Shown: positions 1-9,597, numbered from the stretch's first letter. The stretch: 64,000 bases of DNA from Mycobacterium sp. IS-3022 (GCF_001500065.1 NZ_LQIN01000045.1:211573-275572); one strand, 5' to 3'. Numbers and translations are program-made. The notes: generated from the letters alone by a model not told the origin.

Positions 1-171
1 CGGCTCGAGCAGAACAAGGAGACCGCGATCGCGGCCGCGGGCGAAGAGAACTACCACCGCTACATGCGGTATCTCAAGGGCGCCCAGTACTACTTCATCG
101 ACGAGGGCATCGACGTCAGCCTGGTCACCTACCTGAAGCCGGGCGCCGCGACGCAGGCCGACAAGACATAG
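1..171 (+). CDS. SAM-dependent methyltransferase, cyclopropane mycolic acid synthase family (3' end only)
   Basis: Only the last 56 codons lie in the window; the reading frame is open from base 1 to a TAG at 169-171. The tail has the pattern of the C-terminus of the mycobacterial CFA/MmaA methyltransferases: NYHRYMRYLKG, then YYFIDEGIDVS and a short hydrophilic end. Such enzymes add methyl or methylene groups to unsaturated acyl chains using S-adenosylmethionine. In M. tuberculosis mmaA genes lie just beyond rplA, on the strand matching this one, which fits; here about 8.6 kb of other genes separate them. Which family member it is cannot be told from the tail alone. Confidence 0.6.
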   Translation, partial: RLEQNKETAIAAAGEENYHRYMRYLKGAQYYFIDEGIDVSLVTYLKPGAATQADKT

Positions 172-218
172 GGAAAACCCCGATTCGCTCGGCCTGACGA
201 CCCGCTACCGTTTCGCCC

Positions 219-512
219 ATGAGCGGAAGCGGCGAAGCCGCGTGCTACCTGGCGGAGTGGTATCTGCCTGAGCTCACCGAGCAGAGCGTCGACGATCTGG
301 TCGCGCGCCTCGACGCGGCCGCGGCCGTCGCCACCGGTGAGGGCACTCCCGTCCAATTGCTGCTCACCGTGTCGGTCCCCAGCGACGAGGTGCTCTACGG
401 CGTCTTCGACGCCGGCTCACAAGAGATCGTCTCCCGGACCTGCCACGCCGCCGGCGCACCGCATCAACGGCTCTCGTCGCACGTCGGCGCACGAATCCGG
501 CAGTGTCCGTGA
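219..512 (+). CDS. conserved hypothetical small protein
   Basis: A 97-residue protein starting at ATG 219. It is predicted to be soluble, with no signal peptide or membrane segment. A helical N-terminal part (YLAEWYLPELTEQSVDDL) is followed by a beta-rich stretch ending in two cysteines (Cys75, Cys96). Actinobacterial codon use and a position just upstream of the large LuxR regulator support it as a real gene. I do not recognise a characterised family. It might be co-transcribed with the regulator, although 138 bases separate them. Confidence 0.55.
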   Translation: MSGSGEAACYLAEWYLPELTEQSVDDLVARLDAAAAVATGEGTPVQLLLTVSVPSDEVLYGVFDAGSQEIVSRTCHAAGAPHQRLSSHVGARIRQCP

Positions 513-650
513 CGTTGCCGCGGGTAACCGGCCCGATCGACGCCCGCCACGCCAAGCGCTTCCCTTAGCAGCACAACCTCGGGGCGACAGCTGCGTAGCC
601 CTGGAATCGGCGGGGTACCCTCGATTTGCTGTCTCTCGGGGGTAGGGCCA

Positions 651-3401
651 TTGGTTTCCGGCGTAGTCGAACGTCCAGCCGAATTCCGGGCGGTGACAGA
701 TCTCCTGCGATCCGCTGCGGACGCGCCCTGCGGGCTGGTCATCGAGGGGGAAGCCGGAGCGGGCAAGACCACGCTGTGGCTGGCAGGTGTCTCCGCGGCC
801 GGTGAGCGCGGCTTCGAGGTATTGACGGCCCGAGCGGGGCAGGCGGAGACCGCCCTCGCGTATGCCGCCGTCGCCGATCTGCTCGGCGGCGTCTCCCTCG
901 AGGTTCTCGCCGGCCTGCCAGAGGTTCAGCGCCTCGCCGTCGACCGGGTGCTGCTACGCGCAGACGGTGAGGGCCCACCGACCGATCAGGGCGCCGTCGC
1001 GGCGGCGGTCACCGCGGTCATCGAGCGACTGAGCGCCGATAGGCCGCTGCTGGTGGCCGTCGACGACGTGCAGTGGCTCGACCCGTCCAGCCAGGCTGTG
1101 CTGGCGTTCGCCGCGAGGCGGCTCAGCGGACCTGTGGGCTTGCTGCTCACCGAGCGAACCGAACACGAAGGTGCCGGCGCCGCGAGTTGGCTGCAGTTGG
1201 GCGGCGCGGCGGAGGTGCGGCGGGTGCACGTCGGCCCACTGAGCGTCGGCGGACTGCACGCGCTGATCTCGACGCGGCTCGGTCGCTCATTCCCCCGCCC
1301 GACGATGGTCCGGATCGCCGAGATCTCCGGTGGCAACCCGTTCTACGCCCTCGAACTGGCGCGGGCGGTCGAGGCGGGCGGTTCCCAATCCGTGCTGCCC
1401 GCGTCGCTGGCCGAGTTGATGCGCCGGCGCATCGGTCGGCTGGACCGCGAAACCCAGGTGCTGTTGTTGGCCGCCGCGTGCGAGGCCGCACCGAGTGTCG
1501 GCCTGCTCGCGCGCGTCACCGGCAGCGGCGTCGAGCGCACACTCGAACTGCTCGAAGAGGCGAAAGCCAAGGGGATCGTGACGATCGACGGGGACAACGT
1601 GGCGTTCGCCCACCCGTTGTTGGCGCGCAGCGTCTACACCGATGCGAAGCCGGGTGAGCGCCGGACCATGCACCGCGCGCTGGCCGAGGCCGTGGTGCTT
1701 CCGGAATCCAGAGCCCGGCACATGGCACTGGCGGCCTCCAGCGCCGACCCGACGACGCTGGAGGCGCTCGATGTCGCCGCCGGTGCGGCCCGTGAACGCG
1801 GTGCACCCGCCGCGGCGGCCGAGCTCCTCGAACTCGCGATCGGTCTCGGCGGGGACACCCCGGCACGGCGGATTCGCGCCGCCGACCACCATCTGCACGC
1901 CGGGGACCTCCAACGCGCGCAGTCGCTGCTGTACCGGCTGACCGACCGGGTACCGCTCGGCGTGCACCGGGCGATGGCGCTGAACCTGTTGGCCAGCATG
2001 CGGATTCACGACAACAGCTTCACCGATGCGATCCGTCTGCTCGAGCACGCGCTCGACAACGACGAGGGCGACCGCGAGGTCCGCGTCCGCACGCTGCTGC
2101 TGCTGTCCTATGCGCGGTTGAACGCAGGGGAATTCGGACCGGCCCTGCGGAACGCCGAGCGGGCCGCGGCCTACGCCGACGACGTCGGAATCGGCGACCT
2201 CACGAGTCAGGTGCTGGCGGTGCGGGCGACCATCGCATGTATGTGCGGTCGCGGCGTCGACTGGGTCAGCATGCGCCGGGCGGTGGCATTGCACGACCCG
2301 AACAGTGAGGCGCCGATCGCGTTCCGCGCCAAGGCCAACAACGCGCTGCTGCTGGCGTGGGTCGGGCGATTGGAGGAGGCCGCCGAGCAGATGGCCGCCG
2401 AGCGGCGGCGCTGCGTCGAGCGGGGCGCCGAGACCGACCTGATCTTCGTCGCCGTCTTCACCGCGCTGATCGAGATCTGGCGAGGCCGCTACGACGACGC
2501 GACACGCGTGGCCGAGGAGACCGCCGAGCGGGCGCAACAACTCGGCGGTGAACACATGCGCATCATCGCCATGACCATCCGGTCCGCGGTGGCGGCGTAT
2601 GTCGGCAGGGAGGACGAAACGCGCGAAGCCGCGACGGCGGCGCTCGATCTCGCCCAACGCTGCGGCTCCCCGCGGCTCGCCGACTGGGCCTCGATCAGCC
2701 TGGGATTCCTGGAGGTATCGCTCGGAAAGTACGAGCAGGCGCTGCAGGTACTTGCGCCCCTGATCGCCCGGTTTCCGTTCATCCCCGGCACCGAGATCAT
2801 CACGGTCGGATACGCCCCCGACGCGGTGGAGGCGATGATCGCTCTCGGCCGGGCGGCCGAGACCGAGCCGATGATCGAGGCGCTGGAGACCAACGGCCGC
2901 TTGGTGGATCGGCCGTGGATGCTGGCGATGGGTGCGCGGTGCCGCAGTCTGTGGCTGGCAGCACGAGGCGAAATCGATGCGGCCGCCGAGATGGCGAGCC
3001 AGGCGTTGCTACATCACGAGCGTCTGCCGATGCCGTTCGAGCGGGCGAGGACGCTGCTGCTACTCGGCCAGTTGCAACGCCGTCAACGCCGAAAGGAGTT
3101 GTCGCGCACGACGTTGACCGAAGCCTTGCATGCATTTGAGACGTTGGGCACACCGCTGTGGGCCGAGCGGGCGCGCGCCGAGATCGCGCGCGCGAAGGTT
3201 TCCGGTGGCGGAAGCACGGGGTTGACGCCGTCGGAGTATCGCGTGGCCGAACTCGCCGCGTCGGGACTCACCACCAAGGACGTGGCCGCCGCCCTGTTCA
3301 TCAGCCCGAAGACGGTCGAGACCAACCTGTCGGGCATCTACCGCAAGCTGGGGATCAAGTCGCGGGCCGAACTCGGTCGGGTGTTCGGTGACGACCGCTG
3401 A
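651..3401 (+). CDS. LuxR-family transcriptional regulator of the large ATP-binding (LAL) type
   Basis: A 916-residue protein. An N-terminal AAA/NTPase module has a Walker A motif GEAGAGKTT at residues 33-41 and a Walker B-like VAVDDVQWLD near 137-146. A long helical, TPR-like middle (about 300-830) follows, then a C-terminal LuxR helix-turn-helix (about 855-912; LTPSEYRVAELAASGL, KTVETNLSGIYRKLG). LAL regulators are ATP-dependent activators that sense a ligand through the central region. The start is TTG 651, preceded by the G-rich ribosome-binding sequence TCGGGGGTAGGG. It converges on the dTDP-rhamnose genes, only 8 bases from the end of the rmlC-rmlD fusion. Its targets are unknown. Confidence 0.85.
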   Translation: MVSGVVERPAEFRAVTDLLRSAADAPCGLVIEGEAGAGKTTLWLAGVSAAGERGFEVLTARAGQAETALAYAAVADLLGGVSLEVLAGLPEVQRLAVDRVLLRADGEGPPTDQGAVAAAVTAVIERLSADRPLLVAVDDVQWLDPSSQAVLAFAARRLSGPVGLLLTERTEHEGAGAASWLQLGGAAEVRRVHVGPLSVGGLHALISTRLGRSFPRPTMVRIAEISGGNPFYALELARAVEAGGSQSVLPASLAELMRRRIGRLDRETQVLLLAAACEAAPSVGLLARVTGSGVERTLELLEEAKAKGIVTIDGDNVAFAHPLLARSVYTDAKPGERRTMHRALAEAVVLPESRARHMALAASSADPTTLEALDVAAGAARERGAPAAAAELLELAIGLGGDTPARRIRAADHHLHAGDLQRAQSLLYRLTDRVPLGVHRAMALNLLASMRIHDNSFTDAIRLLEHALDNDEGDREVRVRTLLLLSYARLNAGEFGPALRNAERAAAYADDVGIGDLTSQVLAVRATIACMCGRGVDWVSMRRAVALHDPNSEAPIAFRAKANNALLLAWVGRLEEAAEQMAAERRRCVERGAETDLIFVAVFTALIEIWRGRYDDATRVAEETAERAQQLGGEHMRIIAMTIRSAVAAYVGREDETREAATAALDLAQRCGSPRLADWASISLGFLEVSLGKYEQALQVLAPLIARFPFIPGTEIITVGYAPDAVEAMIALGRAAETEPMIEALETNGRLVDRPWMLAMGARCRSLWLAARGEIDAAAEMASQALLHHERLPMPFERARTLLLLGQLQRRQRRKELSRTTLTEALHAFETLGTPLWAERARAEIARAKVSGGGSTGLTPSEYRVAELAASGLTTKDVAAALFISPKTVETNLSGIYRKLGIKSRAELGRVFGDDR

Positions 3402-3409
3402 CAGCAACT

Positions 3410-4831
3410 CTATTGAGCCGCAAACGATTCCTGCCGGACGTAATTCGCCAGGGCTTCGTCGGCGTCGACTGGTACGAAACCGGCCGACTGGATTTTCGTG
3501 AGGTCGAGAACACTGTTGAACGGCCGGGGCGCGACGGGTTGAGTCGCATCCGCGTAATACTCGGCCGTGGACACCTCGGTGACGCGGTTCGGATCATGAC
3601 CGGCCAGTTCGAAGGTCCGCCGCGCGACCGCCGCCCATGATGTCGCCGACCCGGACCCCGTCACGTTGTAGGTGCCGTACGGCGCGCGCGTCTCGATCAG
3701 GTGCCGGATCGCCTTCGCGAGTTCCGATGTGAAGGTCAGCCGGCCGTGCTGGTCGTTCACGACTGCCGGGTCGACGCCGCGGTCGGCGAGAGACAGCATG
3801 GTGCGCACGAAGTTTCGGCCGTCACCGATCACCCACGACGCCCGGACGATGTAGTGCCGGTGCACGGTGGCGACCAGTGCGTCGCCGGCGGCTTTGGTCT
3901 GCCCGTACACGCCGAGCGGCGACACCGGGTCGTCCTCACGGTACGGCCTGCTCGCGTTGCCGTCGAAGACGTAGTCGCTGGAGACGTGTACCAGCGTGAT
4001 GTCGTGGGCGGCGGCGATCCGCGCCAGCGCGGCGACGCCGGCGACGTTTGTGGCCCACGCCGCCGCGCGCCCTTCGGGAGTCTCGGCCGAATCCACCGCC
4101 GTATAGGCGGCGGCGTTGATGATGGTGTCGTAATCACGCCAACGCCGGGCGGTTTCGACAGCGGCGAGGTCGACGTCGGCGCGTTCGGCGAACTCGACGT
4201 TCGGTGCGCCGGCATACGCGTCGCGCAGTGCCCTGCCCAGTTGCCCACCGGCACCGAGCACCAGGACTTTGCGCGGTGACACCGGTCGTATCTGTGCCAA
4301 CCGCGGATGCTCGCGATCCTTCGCTGACAGCGCGGCACGTTCGAGCGGGATCGGCCAGTCAATGGCGGCGGTCTCGTCAGCGAGATTCAGCGATGTGTAT
4401 TCGCCGTCCGGCGAGTAGTGGTCGTTCACGAGGTAGATGTAGGCGGTGTTCGGTTCCAGGGTCTGAAACGCATTGCCCACCCCGCGCGGCACGAATACCG
4501 CTCGGGACGGGTCGATTTCGGCGGTGAAGGTGGTGCCGAAGGTGGGGCCGGCGCGAAGGTCCACCCACGCCCCGAAGATCCTCCCGGTCGCGACGGAGAC
4601 GAACTTGTCCCATGGCTCGGCGTGGATTCCGCGCGTCGTGCCCGCAACCTCGTTGAGGGACACGTTGTTCTGCACGGGTTTGAAGTCCGGCAAGCCGAGC
4701 GAGACCATCTTCTCGCGCTGCCAGTTCTCCTTGAACCACCCGCGATTGTCTCCGTGCACGGACAGCTCCCACACCACCAATCCGGGTATGGGAGACGCGG
4801 TGGCGCGCAGCGGTTTACCGAACTCAGTCAT
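3410..4831 (-). CDS. dTDP-4-dehydrorhamnose 3,5-epimerase fused to dTDP-4-dehydrorhamnose reductase (RmlC-RmlD)
   Basis: A 473-residue two-domain protein. Residues 1-185 are an RmlC cupin: GDNRGWFKENW, the epimerase His in RGIHAEP (His70) and a late YxxxxDHYSP segment. Residues 188-473 are an RmlD short-chain reductase with NAD(P)-binding GAGGQLG (193-199) and the catalytic YGQTK (Tyr309, Lys313). Together they would carry out the last two steps from dTDP-4-keto-6-deoxyglucose to dTDP-L-rhamnose, the donor for the rhamnose linker of mycobacterial arabinogalactan and for glycolipids. In M. tuberculosis rmlC and rmlD are separate genes. It is last in an rmlA-rmlB-rmlC/D operon on the minus strand, 15 bases after rmlB. 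In the cupin, GVGNAFQ replaces the common GFAHGF, so epimerase activity is probable but not certain. Confidence 0.85.
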   Translation of the reverse strand: MTEFGKPLRATASPIPGLVVWELSVHGDNRGWFKENWQREKMVSLGLPDFKPVQNNVSLNEVAGTTRGIHAEPWDKFVSVATGRIFGAWVDLRAGPTFGTTFTAEIDPSRAVFVPRGVGNAFQTLEPNTAYIYLVNDHYSPDGEYTSLNLADETAAIDWPIPLERAALSAKDREHPRLAQIRPVSPRKVLVLGAGGQLGRALRDAYAGAPNVEFAERADVDLAAVETARRWRDYDTIINAAAYTAVDSAETPEGRAAAWATNVAGVAALARIAAAHDITLVHVSSDYVFDGNASRPYREDDPVSPLGVYGQTKAAGDALVATVHRHYIVRASWVIGDGRNFVRTMLSLADRGVDPAVVNDQHGRLTFTSELAKAIRHLIETRAPYGTYNVTGSGSATSWAAVARRTFELAGHDPNRVTEVSTAEYYADATQPVAPRPFNSVLDLTKIQSAGFVPVDADEALANYVRQESFAAQ

Positions 4832-4846
4832 CCTCGAGGGCTTCCT

Positions 4847-5845
4847 TCACTGACCCAGCCGCGCGTAGAAACGCTCGGTGGCATCCTTGGCGGGCGCCCA
4901 CCAGTCCTCGTGGTCGCGGTACCACTGGATCGTCGCGGCCAGGCCCTTCTCGAAGTCCTGGTATCGCGGCCGCCAACCGAGTTCCTCGCGCAGCTTGGTC
5001 GAATCGATGGCGTACCGCAGGTCGTGCCCTGCTCGATCCGGGACGTGGTCATAGGCGTCGGCCGGCTGGCCCATCAGGGTGAGAATCAGTTCGACGACGG
5101 TCTTGTTGTCCTTCTCGCCGTCGGCGCCGATCAAATATGTTTCGCCGAGACGGCCGGCCTCGAGGATCGTCAGCACCGCCGAGGAGTGGTCGTCGGCGTG
5201 GATCCAGTCCCGCACATTGCGGCCCTCGCCGTACAGCTTGGGACGGTTGCCCCGCAGGACGTTCGTGATCTGGCGCGGGATGAACTTCTCGACGTGCTGA
5301 TACGGACCGTAGTTGTTCGAGCAGTTCGAGATCGTCACGGCCAGGCCGAAGGACCGAAACCACGCCCGCACCAACAGATCACTGCCCGCCTTCGTCGACG
5401 AGTACGGTGAAGACGGGTTGTACGGCGTCTCCTCGCTGAACCTGCTCGGGTCGTCGAGCGCCAGGTCCCCGTACACCTCGTCGGTGGAGATGTGATGAAA
5501 GCGGGTGCCGTGCTTGCGCGCCGCCTCGAGCAACGTGAAGGTGCCGGTGAGATTGGTGTGCAGGAACGGCTGCGGATCGTCGAGCGAGTTGTCGTTGTGC
5601 GTCTCGGCCGCGTAGTGGACGACCGCGTCGACCGAGGCGAACAACTCGTCGACAAGTGGCGCGTCGGCGATATCGCCCTGGACGAACGTCATTCGATGCT
5701 CGGGCAGTCCGGCCAGGGAGGCGCGGTTGCCGGCGTATGTCATCTTGTCCAGCACGGTGACGTGATGGTCGGTGTGCTCGATGACGTACCGCACGAAGTT
5801 GGATCCGATGAAACCGGCTCCCCCGGTGACGAGAAGTCGCGACAT
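4847..5845 (-). CDS. rmlB: dTDP-glucose 4,6-dehydratase
   Basis: A 332-residue extended short-chain dehydrogenase with the NAD-binding motif TGGAGFIGSN at 7-16, the dehydratase signature TDEVYG at 121-126 (Asp122 and Glu123 act in dehydration) and YSSTK at 148-152 (catalytic Tyr and Lys). It converts dTDP-glucose to dTDP-4-keto-6-deoxyglucose. Its ATG overlaps the rmlA stop by one base (TGATG), which indicates translational coupling. Length and motifs are those of the RmlB/RfbB family. Confidence 0.93.
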   Translation of the reverse strand: MSRLLVTGGAGFIGSNFVRYVIEHTDHHVTVLDKMTYAGNRASLAGLPEHRMTFVQGDIADAPLVDELFASVDAVVHYAAETHNDNSLDDPQPFLHTNLTGTFTLLEAARKHGTRFHHISTDEVYGDLALDDPSRFSEETPYNPSSPYSSTKAGSDLLVRAWFRSFGLAVTISNCSNNYGPYQHVEKFIPRQITNVLRGNRPKLYGEGRNVRDWIHADDHSSAVLTILEAGRLGETYLIGADGEKDNKTVVELILTLMGQPADAYDHVPDRAGHDLRYAIDSTKLREELGWRPRYQDFEKGLAATIQWYRDHEDWWAPAKDATERFYARLGQ

Positions 5846-6714
5846 CAGCGTCCCCTGTCCAGGATGTCGAGGAGATAGGTGCCGTATCCCGACTTCACCA
5901 ACGGCTCAGCACGTTCCCGTAACTCGTCGTCGCTGAGATATCCCTGCCGCCAAGCGATTTCCTCCGGGACACCGATTTTCAGGCCGGTGCGCCGCTCCAT
6001 CGTGCGCACATACTCAGCGGCATCGGTCATCTGGTCGAACGTGCCGGTGTCCAACCAGGCGGTTCCCCGGGGTAGCACATGCACCTGTAACCGGCCCTGC
6101 TCGAGGTAGTTGCGGTTGACGTCGGTGATCTCGTACTCCCCGCGGTCGCTCTTCTGGAGGCCATGCGCGATCTCGACGACGTCGTTGTCGTAGAAGTACA
6201 GACCCGGTATGACGTAGTTGCTCTTCGGCCGTTTCGGTTTCTCTTCCAGAGAGATCGCCCGCCCGCTCTCGTCGAACTCGATCACGCCGTATGCCGAGGG
6301 CTCCGCCACCCAGTAGGCGAAGATCGCACCGCCGTCAATGGTGGTGAAGCGCTTGAGCTGACTGCCCAGCCCCGGTCCGTACAACAGGTTGTCGCCGAGG
6401 ACCAGCGCCACGTTGTCGTTACCGATGAAATCCTCGCCGATCGTGAACGCCTGGGCGAGACCGTCCGGCGACGGCTGCTTGGCGTAGGTGATCGATACTC
6501 CGAACCGCGACCCGTCGCCGAGCAGCCGCTCGAATTGCTCCGCATCGTGCGGAGTTGTGATCACCAGAACGTCGCGCACGCCGGCCAGCATCAGCGTGGA
6601 GAGCGGGTAGTAGACCATCGGCTTGTCGTAGACCGGGACCAGTTGCTTCGACACACCCAGGGTGATCGGGTGCAGACGCGACCCGGTGCCGCCCGCCAGG
6701 ATGATTCCCCTCAC
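5845..6714 (-). CDS. rmlA: glucose-1-phosphate thymidylyltransferase
   Basis: The chosen start is GTG 6714, giving 289 residues, the usual RmlA length. The protein then begins at once with the nucleotidyltransferase signature MRGIILAGGTGSRLHP, followed by SKQLVPVYDKPM. A longer frame reaches 6867 but would add about 50 Arg/Pro-rich residues and run into the esterase gene that ends at 6785. The enzyme makes dTDP-glucose from glucose-1-phosphate and dTTP, the first step of the dTDP-rhamnose pathway, and it is first in the rmlA-rmlB-rmlC/D operon. Confidence 0.93.
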   Translation of the reverse strand: MRGIILAGGTGSRLHPITLGVSKQLVPVYDKPMVYYPLSTLMLAGVRDVLVITTPHDAEQFERLLGDGSRFGVSITYAKQPSPDGLAQAFTIGEDFIGNDNVALVLGDNLLYGPGLGSQLKRFTTIDGGAIFAYWVAEPSAYGVIEFDESGRAISLEEKPKRPKSNYVIPGLYFYDNDVVEIAHGLQKSDRGEYEITDVNRNYLEQGRLQVHVLPRGTAWLDTGTFDQMTDAAEYVRTMERRTGLKIGVPEEIAWRQGYLSDDELRERAEPLVKSGYGTYLLDILDRGR

Positions 6715-6784
6715 GCGCCAATCGTGACATACCACCGAATTCCGCCACGCGGAGCCCGAGGGGCCTCCGGTACCGGGCCCGGTG

Positions 6785-8608
6785 TCAGGCTGCGGGTTTT
6801 TCCGAACCCGCTTGGCTTTCCGAGGCTCCCGGGTCGTCGGCGCCTTCCGGCCCCTCGGCTTCCTCATCCGGTTTCGGGCTCGCCGTGGGATCTGGTTGGT
6901 CGGCGCCCTTGACGTCGCCGGTCGGACTGTCGTCCGGATTGTTCGGCGAGAAGTTCAACGACACGCTGCCACCGTTCGCGTTGATGGTGTTCCCGCCGGG
7001 ACCCTTGTCGTCTTCAGGGTCCTTGCCGACCACGATGTCGTTGCCCTCACCGGCATTCGTGTTGTTCTCGACGACACCGTCGACGTTGCCCGTCGGGGAT
7101 TGCTCGAGCCCGGACCCCTGTGGCTCCTCGGATTCGAGCGTGCCCTCGGATTCGATCGTGCCCTCGGTGCCGAGCGTCTCGGTTCCTTCGGCCAGCGTGA
7201 GGTCGTTTTCCGTCTCGGTGTTCGCGACGAACGTCTTCTGGTCGTCGGCCCCGGCGGGCTGTTGCTGCTCGACGTCGTCCGTCATTGCCTGGGAACCTTG
7301 GACGAGTTTCAGCTTGACGCCGGGCACCTCGTCCGGATTCTCGCCCGACTTCGCCAGCACCAGCACGTCCTCTTGCTCTTGCTGATCCTCCTGCGCCGGC
7401 GGTGCAACCGGCGATGGAGACAGCGGAATCTCCGTTGCCAACCCGAAGTTGGCGAGGAAGTTGTTGATGCCCTGGAAGATTGCCGGGATCAGCTTGACGG
7501 CCAGAGTGATCGGATTGAACAACGGGAACAGCCCGATCTCCGTCGGTTGGCCGAACGGAATGTTGCGGTTGTATCCGGTCTCTTCGATGATCACGCGCAG
7601 GGCGGGCTCGATGAGGTCCGCGATCGGCTTGCCGAGGAACGGGAGCGAGTGCAGCGGGCGCACGAGCGGCAGCACCTTCGGGGTGATGGTGTAGTACGTG
7701 GTGTCGCCGTATGTCTGAATGTCGACGAGGTCGGGATATAGCTCGGGGTTCGAGGTGATCAGCTCCCACTCTTCCACGGTGTATCCGGCGGGAAGTTCAC
7801 CGGGATCGCTGTCCTCGTTGATCGCCAGATAAGTGCCGTGGTCGTAGTAGAAGCCGAGCAGCGAGTTGGCCACCGCCAGCGGGTTCAGCAGATACTGCGG
7901 GAAGTCCGCGATGCCCTCCCACCGGATCGCCCAGTCTTCGGTCTTGAAGCCAGGCAGCGGACCGGTCGGCGTGGGCTGGCCGGTCGTCACGTCGAGAATC
8001 GGGATGGTGCCGAGGATGCCGAACCGCGACAGGATGCCACCGTTGGGGCGGTTCGGGTTGCCGATGAGGACGAACTGCACCTCGTCGACGTTTTCGAGCA
8101 ATTCGTCCCAGTCGCCATTGATGATTTTCGTCTTCGCGATGGTGACGACGCGTGCACCCTGCGAGTAGCCGGCGATCACGATGTCGCCTTCGTAGGCGGG
8201 GTCGAGTTCCGCTATGTTCTGCAACGCGGTGCGTAGATTGTCCACACCGTCTTCGACAGACACGTCGAACTTCTCGCACCGCCCGGGGTCACACCAGCCT
8301 GGCAAGGGGATCGGCCAGAACGAGGCGAAATAATCGACGCCCAACAGGCCTCCCTCTCGAGGCTCTTCAGGGTCGTATGGACCGCATCCGTTGGCCAAAG
8401 TGCAGTTGGTGTCCTGCATGTAGTAGTCGCGGAAGTTCTCCATGTAGTCATCGACGATGTTCGCGTTCGGCGTTCCCGTGCCCGGCACGATCAGCGCGGT
8501 GGTGGCGGCCAGACTGACGGCCGCCATGAACGCCGTCACGGCGCCGAGCACGGCGGTGCTCAGCAGGCCCAGCAAAGAAAGAACGACGACCCGAATGCAC
8601 TGACGCAT
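6785..8608 (-). CDS. secreted PE-PPE-domain serine esterase/alpha-beta hydrolase
   Basis: A 607-residue protein. A hydrophobic N-terminus (residues 5-40, VVVLSLLGLLSTAVLGAV) looks like a signal peptide or anchor. The PE-PPE type alpha/beta-hydrolase domain (about 38-290) contains the nucleophile elbow GYSQGA with Ser149. The last 200 residues are a low-complexity Glu/Asp/Gly/Thr/Asn-rich tail. Proteins with this domain act as cell-envelope esterases or lipases in mycobacteria. No PE or PPE N-terminal domain is present, so export would use the signal sequence. It lies 70 bases upstream of rmlA in the same direction and could feed into that operon. Confidence 0.8.
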   Translation of the reverse strand: MRQCIRVVVLSLLGLLSTAVLGAVTAFMAAVSLAATTALIVPGTGTPNANIVDDYMENFRDYYMQDTNCTLANGCGPYDPEEPREGGLLGVDYFASFWPIPLPGWCDPGRCEKFDVSVEDGVDNLRTALQNIAELDPAYEGDIVIAGYSQGARVVTIAKTKIINGDWDELLENVDEVQFVLIGNPNRPNGGILSRFGILGTIPILDVTTGQPTPTGPLPGFKTEDWAIRWEGIADFPQYLLNPLAVANSLLGFYYDHGTYLAINEDSDPGELPAGYTVEEWELITSNPELYPDLVDIQTYGDTTYYTITPKVLPLVRPLHSLPFLGKPIADLIEPALRVIIEETGYNRNIPFGQPTEIGLFPLFNPITLAVKLIPAIFQGINNFLANFGLATEIPLSPSPVAPPAQEDQQEQEDVLVLAKSGENPDEVPGVKLKLVQGSQAMTDDVEQQQPAGADDQKTFVANTETENDLTLAEGTETLGTEGTIESEGTLESEEPQGSGLEQSPTGNVDGVVENNTNAGEGNDIVVGKDPEDDKGPGGNTINANGGSVSLNFSPNNPDDSPTGDVKGADQPDPTASPKPDEEAEGPEGADDPGASESQAGSEKPAA

Positions 8609-8788
8609 GGGTCAACTTTCACACAGGCGTGACGGCTGTCACCGTGGAACAGCGAAGTTCGCCGACAGGAATTTTGTTCGGCATTCGCGATGCCGGTGCA
8701 CTACCTCAGTGGCTGAAAAGGACCCCGCCACACGGATGCGCCCGTGCGGTCCGAGACGTCGGCCGCAAAGTCGCAGCGGCCACCGCAA

Positions 8789-9496
8789 TCAGGCGTCGGT
8801 GAAGTTGCGCGTCACCGACGGATCGACCGGGATGCCCGGGCCGGTGGTCGTCGAGACGACGATCTTCTTGAGGTAGCGGCCCTTGGACGACGACGGCTTG
8901 GCCCGCAGGACCTCGTCGATCGCGGCGCCGTAGTTCTCCGCGAGCGCCTTCTCGTCGAACGACGCCTTGCCGATCACGAAGTGCAGGTTGGCCTGCTTGT
9001 CGACGCGGAAGTTGATCTTGCCGCCCTTGATGTCCTGTACCGCCTTGGCGACGTCCGGCGTCACGGTGCCGGTCTTCGGGTTCGGCATCAGGCCACGCGG
9101 GCCCAGGATGCGCGCGATCCGGCCGACCTTGGCCATCTGATCGGGCGTCGCGATTGCGGCGTCGAAGTCCAGCCAGCCGCCCTGGATCCGCTCGATCAGG
9201 TCGTCGCTGCCCACGGCGTCGGCGCCTGCGGCTTCGGCGGCCTCGGCCTTGTCACCGACCGCGAACACGACGACGCGGGCGGTCTTGCCGGTGCCGTTCG
9301 GCAGGTTCACGGTGCCGCGCACCATCTGGTCGGCCTTGCGCGGGTCGACGCCCAGCCGGATCGCCACCTCGACGGTCGCGTCCTGCTTCTTCGATCCCGT
9401 CTCCTTGGCCAGTTTCGCCGCCTCCAGCGGCGTGTACAGCCGGGAGCGGTCCACCTTCTCGGCGGCTTCGCGATATGCCTTGCTGGTCTTGCTCAT
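8789..9496 (-). CDS. rplA: 50S ribosomal protein L1
   Basis: A 235-residue protein with the L1 pattern (KAYREAAEKVDRSRLYTPLEA at the start, GPRGLMPNPKTGTVTPDV centrally). L1 binds 23S rRNA at the stalk and usually represses its own mRNA. It is the last gene of the secE-nusG-rplK-rplA run on the minus strand. About 101 bases separate it from rplK; that spacer has a short GGGCC/GGCCC stem that could be an L1 target, which is only inference. Confidence 0.97.
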   Translation of the reverse strand: MSKTSKAYREAAEKVDRSRLYTPLEAAKLAKETGSKKQDATVEVAIRLGVDPRKADQMVRGTVNLPNGTGKTARVVVFAVGDKAEAAEAAGADAVGSDDLIERIQGGWLDFDAAIATPDQMAKVGRIARILGPRGLMPNPKTGTVTPDVAKAVQDIKGGKINFRVDKQANLHFVIGKASFDEKALAENYGAAIDEVLRAKPSSSKGRYLKKIVVSTTTGPGIPVDPSVTRNFTDA

Positions 9497-9597
9497 TGAT
9501 GTCTCCTAGTTGCTGAGTTGTGGTTGGCGGGCCGAAGCTGGCCCTCCCACTGTTCGGGCCGATCCGCCTGCGCTTCTCGGCCACGGGAACCCGGGTC

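Noticed and set aside
1287..2657. 456-codon antisense frame inside the LAL regulator
   Set aside because: Arg/Gly/His-rich with no motif, opposite a gene with Walker and HTH motifs.
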